From assembly GCF_021742065.1 (NCBI RefSeq), contig NZ_JAKKIE010000026.1, forward strand, positions 1 to 56,022: a stretch of DNA of 56,022 bases. Direction: 5' to 3'. Shown here piece by piece: positions 18,250 to 28,413 of this stretch (position 1 is the stretch's first letter; each line of letters begins with the position of its first letter). This DNA is from Rhizorhapis sp. SPR117. Lineage in GTDB: Bacteria; Pseudomonadota; Alphaproteobacteria; Sphingomonadales; Sphingomonadaceae. Under the pieces are notes generated by a model. That model was given only the letters and a program-made list of their open reading frames with translations. It was not told the DNA's origin and made no database searches. The position numbers and the translations under genes were made by a program.

Positions 18250-20124
18250 ATGGCGACTGCCGCCCATGAAATGACCCCAGAGGATGCCCTGGCCGATGGT
18301 TCGGCCGAAGCAGTTGTCGTGCGCTTTGCCGGCGATAGCGGCGACGGGATGCAACTTACCGGAGGGCAGTTCACGCTTTCCACCGCGCTGGCCGGTAACG
18401 ACCTTGCGACTTTCCCGGATTTTCCGGCAGAAATTCGCGCTCCGCAAGGCACGCTATTCGGCGTGTCGGCATTCCAGATCAATTTTGGCTCGTCGGAAAT
18501 CAACACCGCGGGTGATGAACCCGATGTGCTGATCGCAATGAACCCGGCGGCGCTCAAGACCAATGTCGATGCTTTGAAAACCGGCGGGCTTATCATCGCT
18601 GACGAGGGTGAATTCAACGATCGTAATCTGGCAAAGGCAAAATATGAGACAAGCCCGCTGACGGACGGCAGCCTTGCGAAATGGCAGCTTCTTTCATTCA
18701 ACATTTCACAACTGACGCTCGAAAGCGTCAAGGAGTTCGGCCTTGGCAACAAGGAAGCCCTGCGTTGCAAGAATATGTGGACGCTGGGCCTCGCGCTCTG
18801 GATGTTCGACCGTGACCGCCAGCCGATTATCGATTGGCTGAAGGCAAAGTTCGCCAAGAGTCCGGTGCTGGCCGACGCCAATATCGCTGCGCTCAACGCA
18901 GGTCACGCCTATGGCGAAACGGCGGAGCTATCCGGCCCGCTCAAACAATATCATGTCGCCGCGGCGCCAGCGGAAGCGGGGCTGTATCGCACAGTTACGG
19001 GCGCTGAATCGATTTCTCTGGGTCTGGTTGCGGGCGCGCAGCTTGCGGGGCTGTCGATGTTCTTTGGCGGCTATCCAATCACACCTGCGTCGGCGATCCT
19101 GCACCACCTTTCGCGACTGAAGGAATTTGGCGTCACCACGTTCCAGGCGGAAGATGAAATCGCTGCCGTCGCATCAGCGATAGGCGCGTCCTATGCCGGG
19201 CAATTGGGCATCACGTCATCTTCGGGTCCCGGCATCGCTTTGAAGGGCGAAGCCATCGGCCTTGCGATCATGACAGAACTGCCGCTCGTGATCATCAACA
19301 GCCAGCGTGGCGGACCTTCAACAGGCCTTCCTACCAAGACCGAGCAATCGGATCTGTATCAGGCGGTCTATGGCCGCAATGGAGATGCGCCTTTGCCGGT
19401 CCTCGCCGCCTGCTCTCCGGCCGATGCTTTTGAGTGCGCAATAGAGGCGGTGCGGATCGCCGTGCAATATATGACCCCGGTCATGCTCTTGACCGATGGC
19501 TATATCGCCAATGCGGCGGAGCCATGGAAAGTGCCGGACATGAACACATACGAACCCTTCCCGGTCCAATTTCTGGAAGAACCGCAAGAAGGTGGATTCA
19601 AACCCTATGGCCGCGACGCAAAGCTCGCCCGTCCATGGGTGAAGCCTGGCACGCCCGGCTTGCTTCACCGCATCGGCGGCATCGAAAAGGCCATTGATAC
19701 CGGTCACATCGACTACTCACCCGACACCCATCAAGCCATGACCGCGATTCGCCGCGACAAGGTTCTGGGAGTTGCCAATAGTATTCCCGACCAGGATGTC
19801 TGCCTTGGTGCCCCGGGCGGCAAGCTCGCCGTGGTTGGCTGGGGTTCGACTTTCGGCCCGATCCATCAGGCCGTTCGCCGTGCCCGTGCCAAGGGGCATG
19901 ACGTAAGCCATATTCACATCCGTCATATTTGGCCTATGCCGAAAAATATGGGCGATCTTTTAAAGGGTTACGACCGGGTATTGGTACCAGAAATGAATAC
20001 CGGCCAATTGAAAACCGTGCTGCGCGACCAGTATCTGGTCGATGCCAAACCGCTCAACAAAGTATCCGGGCAGCCGTTCCGTATTGCGGAAATCGAAGCT
20101 GCTATCGAGGAGCAACTCGCATGA
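18250..20124 (+). CDS. korA: 2-oxoacid:ferredoxin oxidoreductase, alpha subunit with fused gamma domain
   Basis: A 624-residue subunit, most likely of 2-oxoglutarate:ferredoxin oxidoreductase, which converts a 2-oxoacid and CoA to acyl-CoA while reducing ferredoxin. The gamma domain is at the N-terminus (VRFAGDSGDGMQLTGGQFTLS). The pyrimidine-binding alpha domain begins near 250 (GYPITPASAILHHLS, QAEDEIAAVASAIGASYAG, TSSSGPGIALKGEAIGLA). The domain II part with GGIEK and HIRHIWPMPKN follows. This gamma-alpha fusion is the form found in aerobes such as Mycobacterium and sphingomonads. Coupled to korB by ATGA. No ferredoxin gene is adjacent. Confidence 0.88.
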   Translation: MATAAHEMTPEDALADGSAEAVVVRFAGDSGDGMQLTGGQFTLSTALAGNDLATFPDFPAEIRAPQGTLFGVSAFQINFGSSEINTAGDEPDVLIAMNPAALKTNVDALKTGGLIIADEGEFNDRNLAKAKYETSPLTDGSLAKWQLLSFNISQLTLESVKEFGLGNKEALRCKNMWTLGLALWMFDRDRQPIIDWLKAKFAKSPVLADANIAALNAGHAYGETAELSGPLKQYHVAAAPAEAGLYRTVTGAESISLGLVAGAQLAGLSMFFGGYPITPASAILHHLSRLKEFGVTTFQAEDEIAAVASAIGASYAGQLGITSSSGPGIALKGEAIGLAIMTELPLVIINSQRGGPSTGLPTKTEQSDLYQAVYGRNGDAPLPVLAACSPADAFECAIEAVRIAVQYMTPVMLLTDGYIANAAEPWKVPDMNTYEPFPVQFLEEPQEGGFKPYGRDAKLARPWVKPGTPGLLHRIGGIEKAIDTGHIDYSPDTHQAMTAIRRDKVLGVANSIPDQDVCLGAPGGKLAVVGWGSTFGPIHQAVRRARAKGHDVSHIHIRHIWPMPKNMGDLLKGYDRVLVPEMNTGQLKTVLRDQYLVDAKPLNKVSGQPFRIAEIEAAIEEQLA

Positions 20125-21146
20125 ACGAGATGACGAAACTCAGCATCAAGGATTTTGAAACTGACCAGGAAGTGCGCTGGTGCCCGGGCTGCGGTGACTA
20201 TGCGATCCTAAAGACTGTGCAGCGGACCATGCCCGAACTCGGCGTACGTCCCGAAAATGTCGTGTTTGTCAGCGGTATCGGCTGCTCGTCACGCTTTCCC
20301 TATTATATGGAAACCTATGGCTTCCATACCATTCATGGCCGCGCGCCAGCGGTGGCGACGGGTGTCAAGCTCGCCAATCCGGATCTGGATGTCTGGATTA
20401 TCACTGGCGATGGCGACGGACTGTCGATTGGCGGCAATCACACGATGCACATCCTGCGTCGGAATCTCGATTGCCAGATTCTGTTATTCAACAACGAAAT
20501 CTATGGTCTTACGAAAGGGCAATACAGTCCCACGAGCCGCGTTGGCACGCAAAGCCCCTCGACACCATTCGGCTCAGTCGATCGCCCTGCCCGACCCGCA
20601 GCCTTTGCATTGGGATCAGGTGCCCGCTTTGTGGCACGGGCCTATGACATTTCCAAGCAACTGGGCGAGGTGTTGAAGGCAGCGCACGCCCATAAGGGTG
20701 CAAGCTTCGTCGAAATTTTTCAGAACTGCATCGTCTACAACAAGGACGTGTTCGCGGACTTCACCGAAAAGAAAAATGCCGACCTGGGTCAGCTATGGCT
20801 GGAAAATGGCAAGCCGATGCTGTTTGCCAAGGGGACCAAGGGCCTGAAGCTCAATCTCGATCATCTTCATCTGGAAGTCGTCGATGTCGTTGATGGCGAT
20901 TGGGAAGCGGCAAACATACTGGTTCATGATGTGCGCAACCGGGCGATGGCGCACATGCTGGTCGAAATGCCCTTTGGTCCATTCCCGATGGCCCTGGGTG
21001 TTCTATACGATGACCCGGTTGCCACCTTTGATAGCGCGATTGTCGAACAGAACACCGCCGTTGCGAAGGGCAAAGTCGCCGACCTGCAAAAACTGGTCTC
21101 CAAAGGGCAGACATGGACAGTGAAAGAACCGCTGCACCAACTTTAA
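20121..21146 (+). CDS. korB: 2-oxoacid:ferredoxin oxidoreductase, beta subunit
   Basis: A 341-residue thiamine-diphosphate-binding partner of KorA. The ATG at 20121 overlaps the korA stop by 4 bases; the frame is open upstream but that part is the shadow of korA. Motifs: RWCPGCGDYAIL near the start, with Cys that in homologues hold an Fe-S cluster; GIGCSSRFPYY; and the ThDP/Mg motif GDGDGLSIGGNH with NNEIYGLTKGQ. The C-terminal PFO_beta_C part ends at the stop. Together KorAB can replace or back up the oxoglutarate dehydrogenase complex. Confidence 0.9.
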   Translation: MNEMTKLSIKDFETDQEVRWCPGCGDYAILKTVQRTMPELGVRPENVVFVSGIGCSSRFPYYMETYGFHTIHGRAPAVATGVKLANPDLDVWIITGDGDGLSIGGNHTMHILRRNLDCQILLFNNEIYGLTKGQYSPTSRVGTQSPSTPFGSVDRPARPAAFALGSGARFVARAYDISKQLGEVLKAAHAHKGASFVEIFQNCIVYNKDVFADFTEKKNADLGQLWLENGKPMLFAKGTKGLKLNLDHLHLEVVDVVDGDWEAANILVHDVRNRAMAHMLVEMPFGPFPMALGVLYDDPVATFDSAIVEQNTAVAKGKVADLQKLVSKGQTWTVKEPLHQL

Positions 21147-21224
21147 CCGGGGCCATTCTGTTCGGGTCCAAAGAACTATTAAAGCCGGATTGCACCTTGC
21201 TGACCTGTCGGGCAGAATGACGTC

Positions 21225-22496
21225 ATGAATGTCATACCTTCCCAACGTGGCGGCCAACTCATCGAGGCGGGTAGAGCCTGGGGCAATGGCGGTCTGTTCA
21301 ATCGCCTTTTTGCCCCCGTCTTCCAGAAAATTCTGAACCGGATCGATGCGGGATTGGAACAGGGGGCACTGGAAGCATGGCTGCCGGACGGATCAACCCG
21401 TATATTGGGCGGTCGCGGACAGGGCCCGATATGCGAGGTGAGGCTCAATAGCTGGCGCGCCCTTGTTCGGGTTGTCAGCGCAGGGTCAGCCGGATGGTAC
21501 AGGGCCTGGGCCGCAGGCGAATGGGAAAGCCCCGACCCTGTGCCGTTGTTCGACCTGTTCATGCGGAATGCGCAAACCCTGGGCGGTGTTGCGCGAGCAC
21601 GGGGTATCAAACGCCTGTTCGCCCGGTGCATGCATTGGCTGCGTCGCAATAGTCGCCGACGTGCCCGATTGAACATCGCCTTTCATTATGATCTCGGCAA
21701 TGATTTCTATGCGCTCTGGTTGGATAAAACCATGAGCTATTCCAGTGCGTTATTCACTAATTCTGACACTATATCCGAGAATCTGGAAACCGCGCAGATT
21801 CGCAAAATCGAAGCGATACTCGATCGCCTGAGTTTGCGCGATGGCGACCGCCTTCTGGAAATCGGCTGCGGCTGGGGTGGCTTGGCTGAAGCGGCCCTCC
21901 AACGCGGCATGATCGAATATGACGGCATTACCCTTTCACCCCGTCAACTGGTCTATGCACAAGACAGGTTGGATGCTGCTGGCCTCGGCAATCGATCCCG
22001 TATCCTCCTTACCGATTATCGTGACATGGTCGGTCGATATGACGCTATCGCCAGCGTCGAAATGGTGGAGGCGGTGGGCCAGAAATACTGGCCGGATTAT
22101 CTCGCCGCCATTCACCGCCTGTTGAAACCGGGAGGACGGGCTGCGATCCAGTATATCTGCATCAACGATGCTTTGTTCGAACGCTATGCTGCCAGCGCGG
22201 ATTTCATCCAGACCTATATCTTTCCGGGCGGCATGCTGCTTTCCGAAAGCCGTTTTCGCACTTTGGCCGAAGCGCAGGGCCTTGAATGGCGTGACACCCA
22301 TCATTTCGGCCAGCATTATGCGGAAACACTTCGCCGCTGGCGCGATAATTTCGACGCCGCAGTGAATGCCGGCAAGTTGCCGCCAGAATTTGACGAACGG
22401 TTTGTCAAACTCTGGCGTTATTACCTCATGTACTGTGAGGGGGGCTTTCGTGGTGGCGGCATCGATGTAGCACAGGTAACACTGGTAAAGGCCTAG
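21225..22496 (+). CDS. Cyclopropane-fatty-acyl-phospholipid synthase family methyltransferase
   Basis: A 423-residue SAM enzyme that adds a methylene across double bonds of membrane phospholipid acyl chains. It has an N-terminal lipid-binding domain, the entry motif FHYDLGNDFYALWLDKTMSYS, and SAM motif I LEIGCGWGGLAE at about 210-220. SVEMVEAVGQKYWPDYL and the late HHFGQHYAETLRRW are also Cfa features. Length fits Cfa (382 in E. coli) with an N-terminal extension. It is followed at once by a strong hairpin-T-run terminator. Confidence 0.87.
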   Translation: MNVIPSQRGGQLIEAGRAWGNGGLFNRLFAPVFQKILNRIDAGLEQGALEAWLPDGSTRILGGRGQGPICEVRLNSWRALVRVVSAGSAGWYRAWAAGEWESPDPVPLFDLFMRNAQTLGGVARARGIKRLFARCMHWLRRNSRRRARLNIAFHYDLGNDFYALWLDKTMSYSSALFTNSDTISENLETAQIRKIEAILDRLSLRDGDRLLEIGCGWGGLAEAALQRGMIEYDGITLSPRQLVYAQDRLDAAGLGNRSRILLTDYRDMVGRYDAIASVEMVEAVGQKYWPDYLAAIHRLLKPGGRAAIQYICINDALFERYAASADFIQTYIFPGGMLLSESRFRTLAEAQGLEWRDTHHFGQHYAETLRRWRDNFDAAVNAGKLPPEFDERFVKLWRYYLMYCEGGFRGGGIDVAQVTLVKA

Positions 22497-22542
22497 AGCG
22501 GGCAGCGTGAAATCTGAATCACGCCGCCCGCTCTAAGTTTTT
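22495..22542 (+). terminator. Intrinsic terminator after the Cfa-type gene
   Basis: The hairpin starts on the stop codon. The arms are AGAGCGGGC-A-GCGTGA and TCACGC-C-GCCCGCTCT (15 pairs, one A/C mismatch), with an 8-base loop, followed after AAG by TTTTT at 22538-22542. The same hairpin is the first half of a composite palindromic element that continues to about 22594. Confidence 0.75.
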
Positions 22543-22560
22543 GTTATCGCATCATTTATT

Positions 22561-22587
22561 GCGGAAAACCGGTTCCCACTTTTCCGC
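22561..22587. repeat. Second palindrome of a composite intergenic repeat
   Basis: GCGGAAAA (22561-22568) and TTTTCCGC (22580-22587) are perfect 8-base arms around CCGGTTCCCAC, followed by ACGATGCTC. This sequence type, an AGAGCG hairpin then a GGAAAACCGGTT...TTTTCCGC hairpin, closely resembles dispersed intergenic elements familiar from many alphaproteobacterial genomes. Other copies cannot be confirmed in this window apart from a possible fragment near 2322 (TTAGAGCGTTTC). Confidence 0.5.
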
Positions 22588-22595
22588 ACGATGCT

Positions 22596-24749
22596 CTATG
22601 CCGCTACCAGTCCATCCCGCGCCTTCACCTGTTGCCGGAATTTGTGCAGCAATGGTTCGGTATAACCATTGGGCTGCGCAACCCCTTCGAACACCAGCGC
22701 CCGCGCTGCCTGAAACGCTATGCTGGTCAAAGGATCTGCCGACATCGGGCGGTAAGCGGGGTCGCCGGAATTCTGCGCATCTACCTTTGCGGCCATACGG
22801 AGCAAAGCGTCATCCACCTGGTCGGCGGAACACACGCCATGCAACAACCAGTTCGCCATATGCTGAGATGAAATGCGTAGCGTTGCACGGTCCTCCATCA
22901 ACCCCACATCATTGATGTCGGGCACCTTGGAACAGCCAACACCCTGATCGATCCAGCGTACGACATACCCCAATATGCCCTGCGCATTATTGTCCAGTTC
23001 ATGCATGATCTGTTCTTCCGACCAGTTGACGCCAGTCGCAAGAGGAATGGTGAGCAGCTTGTCCAACCCAGGCAACGCCTGTTCCGCGACCTCTATGCGT
23101 CTCGCAAATACATCCAGGCGGTGGTAATGGATAGCGTGCAGCGTTGCCGCTGTAGGACTTGGCACCCAGGCAGTGTTGGCGCCGGTTTTGGGATGGCCAA
23201 TCTTCTGTTCCATCATATCGGCCATCATGTCGGGCGCGGCCCACATACCTTTGCCGATCTGCGCCCGTCCGGACAGGCCGCAGGCAAGACCAATGGCAAC
23301 ATTGCGCGCTTCATAGGCAGCGATCCAGGTGCTTGTTTTCATCTCTCCCTTTGGCACCATCGGTCCAGCCTGCATGGAGGTATGCATTTCATCGCCTGTT
23401 CGATCGAGAAAGCCCGTATTGATGAAGACAATCCGATCTTTCACTGCCTTGATGCAAGCGGCAAGATTGGCGGACGTGCGCCGTTCTTCATCCATTACCC
23501 CGACCTTGATCGTGTGCCGGTCCAGACCGAAAAGGTCCTCCACCGCATCGAACAGCCGGTTGGTGAATGCCGCCTCTTCCGGCCCATGCATCTTTGGTTT
23601 CACGACATAGATGGAGCCGGTGCGGCTGTTGCGCAATCGCCCCAGTCCATTCAGATCGTGCATGCCAATGGCTGCGGTGAATACAGCGTCCAACAGCCCT
23701 TCAAAGGCTTCGCTGTCATCTTCCATCAGGACAGCCGGATTTGTCATCAAATGCCCCACACTGCGAACAAACAGCAGGCTGCGCCCCGGCAATGTCAATG
23801 TCCCACCATCCGGCGCTGTATAGCTGCGGTCGGGCTCCAGCGCGCGCGTCATCGTTCGCTCGTCTTTCTGGAATTCCGCCGTTAAGTCGCCGCGCATCAG
23901 GCCAAGCCAGTTTGAATAGGCTGCGACCTTGTCATCGGCATCAACCGCAGCGACCGAATCTTCCAGATCGACGATGGTGGTCAGCGCGGCTTCCAAAATT
24001 ACATTGGCAACGCCGGTCTTGTCGCCCGAACCAATGCGGCTGTTCCGGTCGATATGAATTTCAATGTGCAGTCCATTGTGCTTCAGCAAAATAACGGACG
24101 GCTCATTTCCATCCCCGACATAACCGGCAAAGGAGGATGGATCGGCCAATGGCGGCGTCAAAACGCCGTCCTTCACCTGATATCCGGTAACGTCCGCATG
24201 ACTGCCCTCGGCCAGCGGAACGGCTTCGTCAAGAAAGGCCTTGGCTGCTTCAATGACCTGTTGGCCGCGTTTTTCGTCATAACCGCCGGGGTTAGCCTTC
24301 CCCGGCAGTGCATCGGTCCCGTAAAACGCATCATAAAGGCTGCCCCAGCGGGCATTGGCAGCGTTTAGGACAAAGCGGCTGTTGAGTGATGGCACAACAA
24401 GTTGCGGCCCGGCCATGGTGGCAATTTCGGGATCGACATTCTCCGTGCCGATGGCAAATGCCTCTGGTTCAGGCACCAGATAGCCAATGTCCTGCAAAAA
24501 TGCCTGATATTCGGCCCCATCGACTGGTCGTCCCCTGCGTTCCACATGCCATGCATCAATCTGTGCCTGCAGTGCGTCGCGTTTGGCCAGCAGCGCCTTG
24601 TTTTCAGGTGTAAGTGTCCTCAACAATGCAGCAAAGCCTGACCAGAAAGCGTCGCTATTCTTGCCCAATGGCGGCAATATCTTTTCTTCCACAAAAGCAT
24701 GCAACGGGGCCGCAACCTTGATGCCCTTTGTGGAGATATAGTCAGTCAT
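22596..24749 (-). CDS. glcB: Malate synthase G
   Basis: A 717-residue cytoplasmic enzyme condensing glyoxylate with acetyl-CoA to malate in the glyoxylate shunt or glycolate use. It is the long monomeric G form, about 720 residues as expected. Landmarks are [64 protein letters not shown], the loop [32 protein letters not shown] and the late [29 protein letters not shown]. Isocitrate lyase is not in the window. It is monocistronic; the 172 bases upstream show no clear operator. Confidence 0.95.
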   Translation of the reverse strand: MTDYISTKGIKVAAPLHAFVEEKILPPLGKNSDAFWSGFAALLRTLTPENKALLAKRDALQAQIDAWHVERRGRPVDGAEYQAFLQDIGYLVPEPEAFAIGTENVDPEIATMAGPQLVVPSLNSRFVLNAANARWGSLYDAFYGTDALPGKANPGGYDEKRGQQVIEAAKAFLDEAVPLAEGSHADVTGYQVKDGVLTPPLADPSSFAGYVGDGNEPSVILLKHNGLHIEIHIDRNSRIGSGDKTGVANVILEAALTTIVDLEDSVAAVDADDKVAAYSNWLGLMRGDLTAEFQKDERTMTRALEPDRSYTAPDGGTLTLPGRSLLFVRSVGHLMTNPAVLMEDDSEAFEGLLDAVFTAAIGMHDLNGLGRLRNSRTGSIYVVKPKMHGPEEAAFTNRLFDAVEDLFGLDRHTIKVGVMDEERRTSANLAACIKAVKDRIVFINTGFLDRTGDEMHTSMQAGPMVPKGEMKTSTWIAAYEARNVAIGLACGLSGRAQIGKGMWAAPDMMADMMEQKIGHPKTGANTAWVPSPTAATLHAIHYHRLDVFARRIEVAEQALPGLDKLLTIPLATGVNWSEEQIMHELDNNAQGILGYVVRWIDQGVGCSKVPDINDVGLMEDRATLRISSQHMANWLLHGVCSADQVDDALLRMAAKVDAQNSGDPAYRPMSADPLTSIAFQAARALVFEGVAQPNGYTEPLLHKFRQQVKARDGLVAA

Positions 24750-24921
24750 GAATCATTCCTCTGCTAGCCGACCGGACACGGCACTTGTTTCTTGCGCCTG
24801 AATCCATTCATTTTTCCCGGGGAGAGAACGATGGGCCGCATATGCCGACGCGGACCACTCTTGTAAATGGGACAATCGAAATGGCTGGAGAAATAGAGCC
24901 GTCAGAGTTATATCGTTACTC

Positions 24922-26130
24922 ATGAGCGCAATTTCCGAAGCCGAGACCGCTTTGCTCGAGCGCACGGCCGATGCACCGATGCAGGAACAGGTCCAAAGCT
25001 GGGCAGCGATCAACAGCGGATCGCGCAACTTGGTGGGTCTGGCTGACATGGCCGCACATTTGGCCGATGTCTTCTCCACCCTGCCTGGCACGCTTCGCCT
25101 CGTAGACCCTGATCCGGTTGAAACCATCCTGTCCGATGGCAGGTTCAGTCAGCTTGCCCATGGCCAGCACCTTCATCTGAACGTTCGCCCCCAAGCGCCG
25201 GTCCGCATTCTCCTCACCGGGCATATGGACACGGTATTTGGCATCGACCACCCGTTTCAGGAACAAAAATGGGTGAAAACCGGTATCCTCAATGGTCCGG
25301 GCGTTGCCGACATGAAAAGCGGGATTGCCATCATGCTCGCGGCTCTGAGTGCCCTGGAAGCCAGTCCGCTCGCACAGCGCATCGGCTATGAAGTCATCAT
25401 CAATAGCGATGAGGAGGTGGGCTCCCCCTCCTCTGCGTCCCTGATCACGCAAGCAGCACGCGGCAAAATGGCTGCATTCACTTATGAACCTGCGCTCCCG
25501 GACGGAACATTGGCAGGTGCCCGCGCTGGCAGCGGCAACTTCTCGCTTGTTGTTACAGGCAAGAGTGCACATGCAGGCCGCAATCCAGATGATGGCCGCA
25601 ATGCCCTGGTGGCCGCAGCCGCCCTCGCCGTTCGCCTCAAACAGGCCAGTGGCAAAGGCTTTAGCTGTAATCCAGCGAAGATCGACGGCGGCGGTCCCAA
25701 TAATATTGTGCCCGATCATGCCATATTGCGCGTCAATTTTCGGCCAAGAACAACCGATGATGAAAAACGTGTGGGGGCACTGCTGCATAACTGCATCACC
25801 GCTATTGCGACCGAACATGACGTTTCCATTCACCCGCATGGCGGTTTTGGCCGCCCTCCCAAGCCTATGGATGAAAAGGCCAAAGGCCTGTTCGGCCTTG
25901 TCAGGAAATGCGGCACGGACCTTGGCCTTGCCATCAACTGGCGCGACACGGGCGGCGTATGCGATGGCAATAATATCGCAGCATGCGGGGTGCCGGTCGT
26001 TGATACCATGGGCGCACGCGGCGGCGCTATTCACAGCGCGGAGGAGTATCTGATTATCGACAGCCTTGCCGAACGGGCGGGCTTGTCTGCACTCACCTTG
26101 TTGCGCATTGCCGAAAGGGGACGGATTTGA
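24922..26130 (+). CDS. M20 family metallohydrolase paired with astA
   Basis: A 402-residue di-zinc amidohydrolase or peptidase of the M20 / glutamate carboxypeptidase group. Metal ligands are visible: His101 in LLTGHMDTVFG, Asp130 in GPGVADMKSG, Glu164-Glu165 in NSDEEVGSPS, and a late HSAEEYL histidine. The dimerisation domain carries TGKSAHAGRNPDDGRNA. Substrate is not readable. Its TTGA overlap with the arginine succinyltransferase gene suggests it acts on succinylated or other N-acylated amino acids, which is inference. The ribosome site for ATG 24922 is weak. Confidence 0.82.
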   Translation: MSAISEAETALLERTADAPMQEQVQSWAAINSGSRNLVGLADMAAHLADVFSTLPGTLRLVDPDPVETILSDGRFSQLAHGQHLHLNVRPQAPVRILLTGHMDTVFGIDHPFQEQKWVKTGILNGPGVADMKSGIAIMLAALSALEASPLAQRIGYEVIINSDEEVGSPSSASLITQAARGKMAAFTYEPALPDGTLAGARAGSGNFSLVVTGKSAHAGRNPDDGRNALVAAAALAVRLKQASGKGFSCNPAKIDGGGPNNIVPDHAILRVNFRPRTTDDEKRVGALLHNCITAIATEHDVSIHPHGGFGRPPKPMDEKAKGLFGLVRKCGTDLGLAINWRDTGGVCDGNNIAACGVPVVDTMGARGGAIHSAEEYLIIDSLAERAGLSALTLLRIAERGRI

Positions 26131-27143
26131 GCTTCCTGGTGCGGCCGGCACGGCCCAATGACCTGCAAACCCTGTATGAAATGGCGAAGCTTACCGGCGG
26201 TGGCTTTACCAATCTGCCCGCTGATCGCGATGCATTGAAGGCAAAGCTTGAACGCACCGATCGGGCGCTGTCGCGCCAAGAAGATGTTCTGGAAGACGAA
26301 TTGATCGTCATGGTCTTGGAAAACGCCGAAACCGGACAAGTGCGGGGCACTTGCCAGATGTTCACGCAGGTAGGGCAGACGTGGCCATTTTATAGCTATC
26401 GCCTGGGCGTCCTGTCGCAGAACAGTCGGGAACTTGGCCGCACCTTCCGCGCCGAAATGCTCAGCCTCACGACCGATCTTGAAGGATCGAGCGAGGTTGG
26501 CGGTCTCTTCCTTCATCCACGGGAGCGGGCCGAAGGGCTTGGTCTTTTGCTGGCGCGCAGCCGCTATCTTTTTATCCGCCGGCATCGTGGTCGCTTTGGT
26601 GACCGCATTCTTGCGGAGCTGCGCGGCGTTATTGACGAGGCCGGCGGCTCGCCCTTCTGGGATGGGCTCGCAGGCCGGTTTTTCGGGATGAGCTTTCAGG
26701 AAGCCGACGATTTCAATGCCATTCACGGTAACCAATTCATAGCGGACCTGATGCCCAAGCACCCCATCTATACCGCCATGTTGCCCGAAAGCGCCCGTGC
26801 GGTCATCGGCCTGCCCCATCCCAATGGCCGCGCTGCCATGCGAATGCTGGAGACAGAAGGATTTCAGCACGCTGGCTATATCGATATTTTCGATGGCGGC
26901 CCGACCATGACGGCCCAAACCGACAGCTTGCGCACGATAGCACAAGCAAGGGACGTGAGGCTTGCTGCGATTCAAGCCGAAAAAGGTAAGAAGGTGCTGA
27001 TCACCACAGGGAAACTCAAGGATTTCCGTTGTAGTTACGGGTTTGCCACGGCAGGAGATGACGACACCGCCACGCTCGATAGCGAAAGCGCGGCATTACT
27101 GGACCTGAAAGTCGGGGATCGGTTCGTCATGGTCGGTCGATAG
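26127..27143 (+). CDS. astA: Arginine N-succinyltransferase
   Basis: A 338-residue enzyme, first step of the AST arginine catabolic pathway (arginine plus succinyl-CoA). The family opening FLVRPARPNDLQTLYEMA, with GGGFTNLPADRDAL, and LGRTFRAEMLSLTTDLEGSSEVGGLFLHPRER and AELRGVIDEAGGSPFWDGL are clear. The start is TTG at 26127, overlapping the M20 stop (TTGA) with AGGGG nine bases upstream. It is convergent with the bkd operon. astB, astD and astE are not in the window, so the pathway is either incomplete here or continues elsewhere. Confidence 0.92.
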   Translation: MSFLVRPARPNDLQTLYEMAKLTGGGFTNLPADRDALKAKLERTDRALSRQEDVLEDELIVMVLENAETGQVRGTCQMFTQVGQTWPFYSYRLGVLSQNSRELGRTFRAEMLSLTTDLEGSSEVGGLFLHPRERAEGLGLLLARSRYLFIRRHRGRFGDRILAELRGVIDEAGGSPFWDGLAGRFFGMSFQEADDFNAIHGNQFIADLMPKHPIYTAMLPESARAVIGLPHPNGRAAMRMLETEGFQHAGYIDIFDGGPTMTAQTDSLRTIAQARDVRLAAIQAEKGKKVLITTGKLKDFRCSYGFATAGDDDTATLDSESAALLDLKVGDRFVMVGR

Positions 27144-27159
27144 GGCAGGATTTTCCGCT

Positions 27160-28407
27160 TTAATCCGAGAATAACAGGACCGGCGTTTCCAACAGTCTTT
27201 TCACTGCCTGTATGAAATTGGCGGCGTCCCAGCCATCCACTACGCGATGATCGCAGCTGGTCGATAGGTTCATCAGTTTCGCCGCGACAATGTCGCCATC
27301 GACGATGATTGGGCGTTCAACAATGCGATTGACGCCAATAATCGCAACCTCTGGACGATTGATCACCGGCGTTGACACAATTCCCCCCAGCGCGCCGAGC
27401 GAGGTCAGCGTGATCGTGGAGCCTGACAGCTCAGTCTGTTTAACAGATCCTTCACGGATAAGACTGGAAAGACGCGATATTTCAGCCGCCAACTGCCAGA
27501 TATTTTTATCTTGCGCGTCCCGGATCACAGGCACCATCAGGCCGGCGTCCGTTTGCGCTGCCATCCCCATGTGCACCGCGCCATGGCGGGTTACCATCCC
27601 CGCTTCGTCATCATAACGCGCATTGACCATGGGAAAATCGGGGATCGCCTTGCATAGGGCCACGATAAGAAATGGGAGCATCGTCAATTTTGGCCTGTCG
27701 CCACGATGAATATTAAGGTCTGAGCGCATGTCCTCCAGCGCGGTAACATCGATTTCCTCGACATAGGTAAAATGCGGAATGTGACGCTTGGAAGCCTGCA
27801 TATTCTCGGCAATCCGACGGCGCATGCCGACAATCTTGATCGCTTCGTCGGGACGGGCACGCCCCCCTTCGCCGGACGCACGGTACCCCTCGCCTTTGTT
27901 GTAAAGCAGATAGGCGTCAAGATCAGCGTGACGGACGCGCCCGCCCTGCGACTGAACCAGGGCCAGATCGATTCCAAGCGCCTTCGCGCGCGCGCGAACG
28001 GCCGGAGAGGCCAGGATTTTTGAAGCTGCATCACTCTTTTGGGGCAACACGGAAGAAGCTTTGGTCGCCGCCGGAGTTTCATTGTTTTCGTCCGGTGTTA
28101 CAGAGGACGGCGTTGCCGCCTCGGAAGAACTAACCACGGATAGTTCAGGGGCAGCCTCAGGCTCCCCTTCTGTCTCGATTTCGACCAGCATCGATCCAAT
28201 TGCAATCTGGTCGCCGATCTCTCCAGCCAGGGCGGTAACTTTGCCGGCCACCGGCGATTCCATTTCAACAGTAGCTTTATCAGTCATCATGTCGGCGATG
28301 GGCTGGTCTTCCATCACAGCATCGCCAACTGCAATATGCCATTTCACGATTTCTGCTTCTGCTATACCTTCGCCAATATCCGGCAATTTGAATGTGAAAC
28401 GCGCCAT
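27160..28407 (-). CDS. bkdB: Branched-chain 2-oxoacid dehydrogenase E2 (dihydrolipoamide acyltransferase)
   Basis: A 415-residue core subunit carrying the acyl group from E1 to CoA. The lipoyl domain has the modified Lys44 in TDKATVE. A Ala/Pro/Ser/Glu-rich linker is followed by the peripheral subunit-binding domain at about 130-168 (ASPAVRARAKALGIDLALVQSQGGRVRHADLDAYL). The catalytic domain ends with HRVVDGWDAANFIQ (active-site His and Asp). The choice of branched-chain over pyruvate or oxoglutarate E2 rests on the IGEGIAEAEIVKW start and the E1alpha/E1beta neighbours. It is last in the operon, 6 bases after E1beta. No E3 is adjacent. Confidence 0.9.
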   Translation of the reverse strand: MARFTFKLPDIGEGIAEAEIVKWHIAVGDAVMEDQPIADMMTDKATVEMESPVAGKVTALAGEIGDQIAIGSMLVEIETEGEPEAAPELSVVSSSEAATPSSVTPDENNETPAATKASSVLPQKSDAASKILASPAVRARAKALGIDLALVQSQGGRVRHADLDAYLLYNKGEGYRASGEGGRARPDEAIKIVGMRRRIAENMQASKRHIPHFTYVEEIDVTALEDMRSDLNIHRGDRPKLTMLPFLIVALCKAIPDFPMVNARYDDEAGMVTRHGAVHMGMAAQTDAGLMVPVIRDAQDKNIWQLAAEISRLSSLIREGSVKQTELSGSTITLTSLGALGGIVSTPVINRPEVAIIGVNRIVERPIIVDGDIVAAKLMNLSTSCDHRVVDGWDAANFIQAVKRLLETPVLLFSD

Positions 28408-28413
28408 AAGCGT

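Noticed and set aside
21217..21226. ATGACGTCAT palindrome at the start of the Cfa-type gene
   Set aside because: Only 10 bases, overlaps the start codon, and has no second copy nearby. Probably chance.
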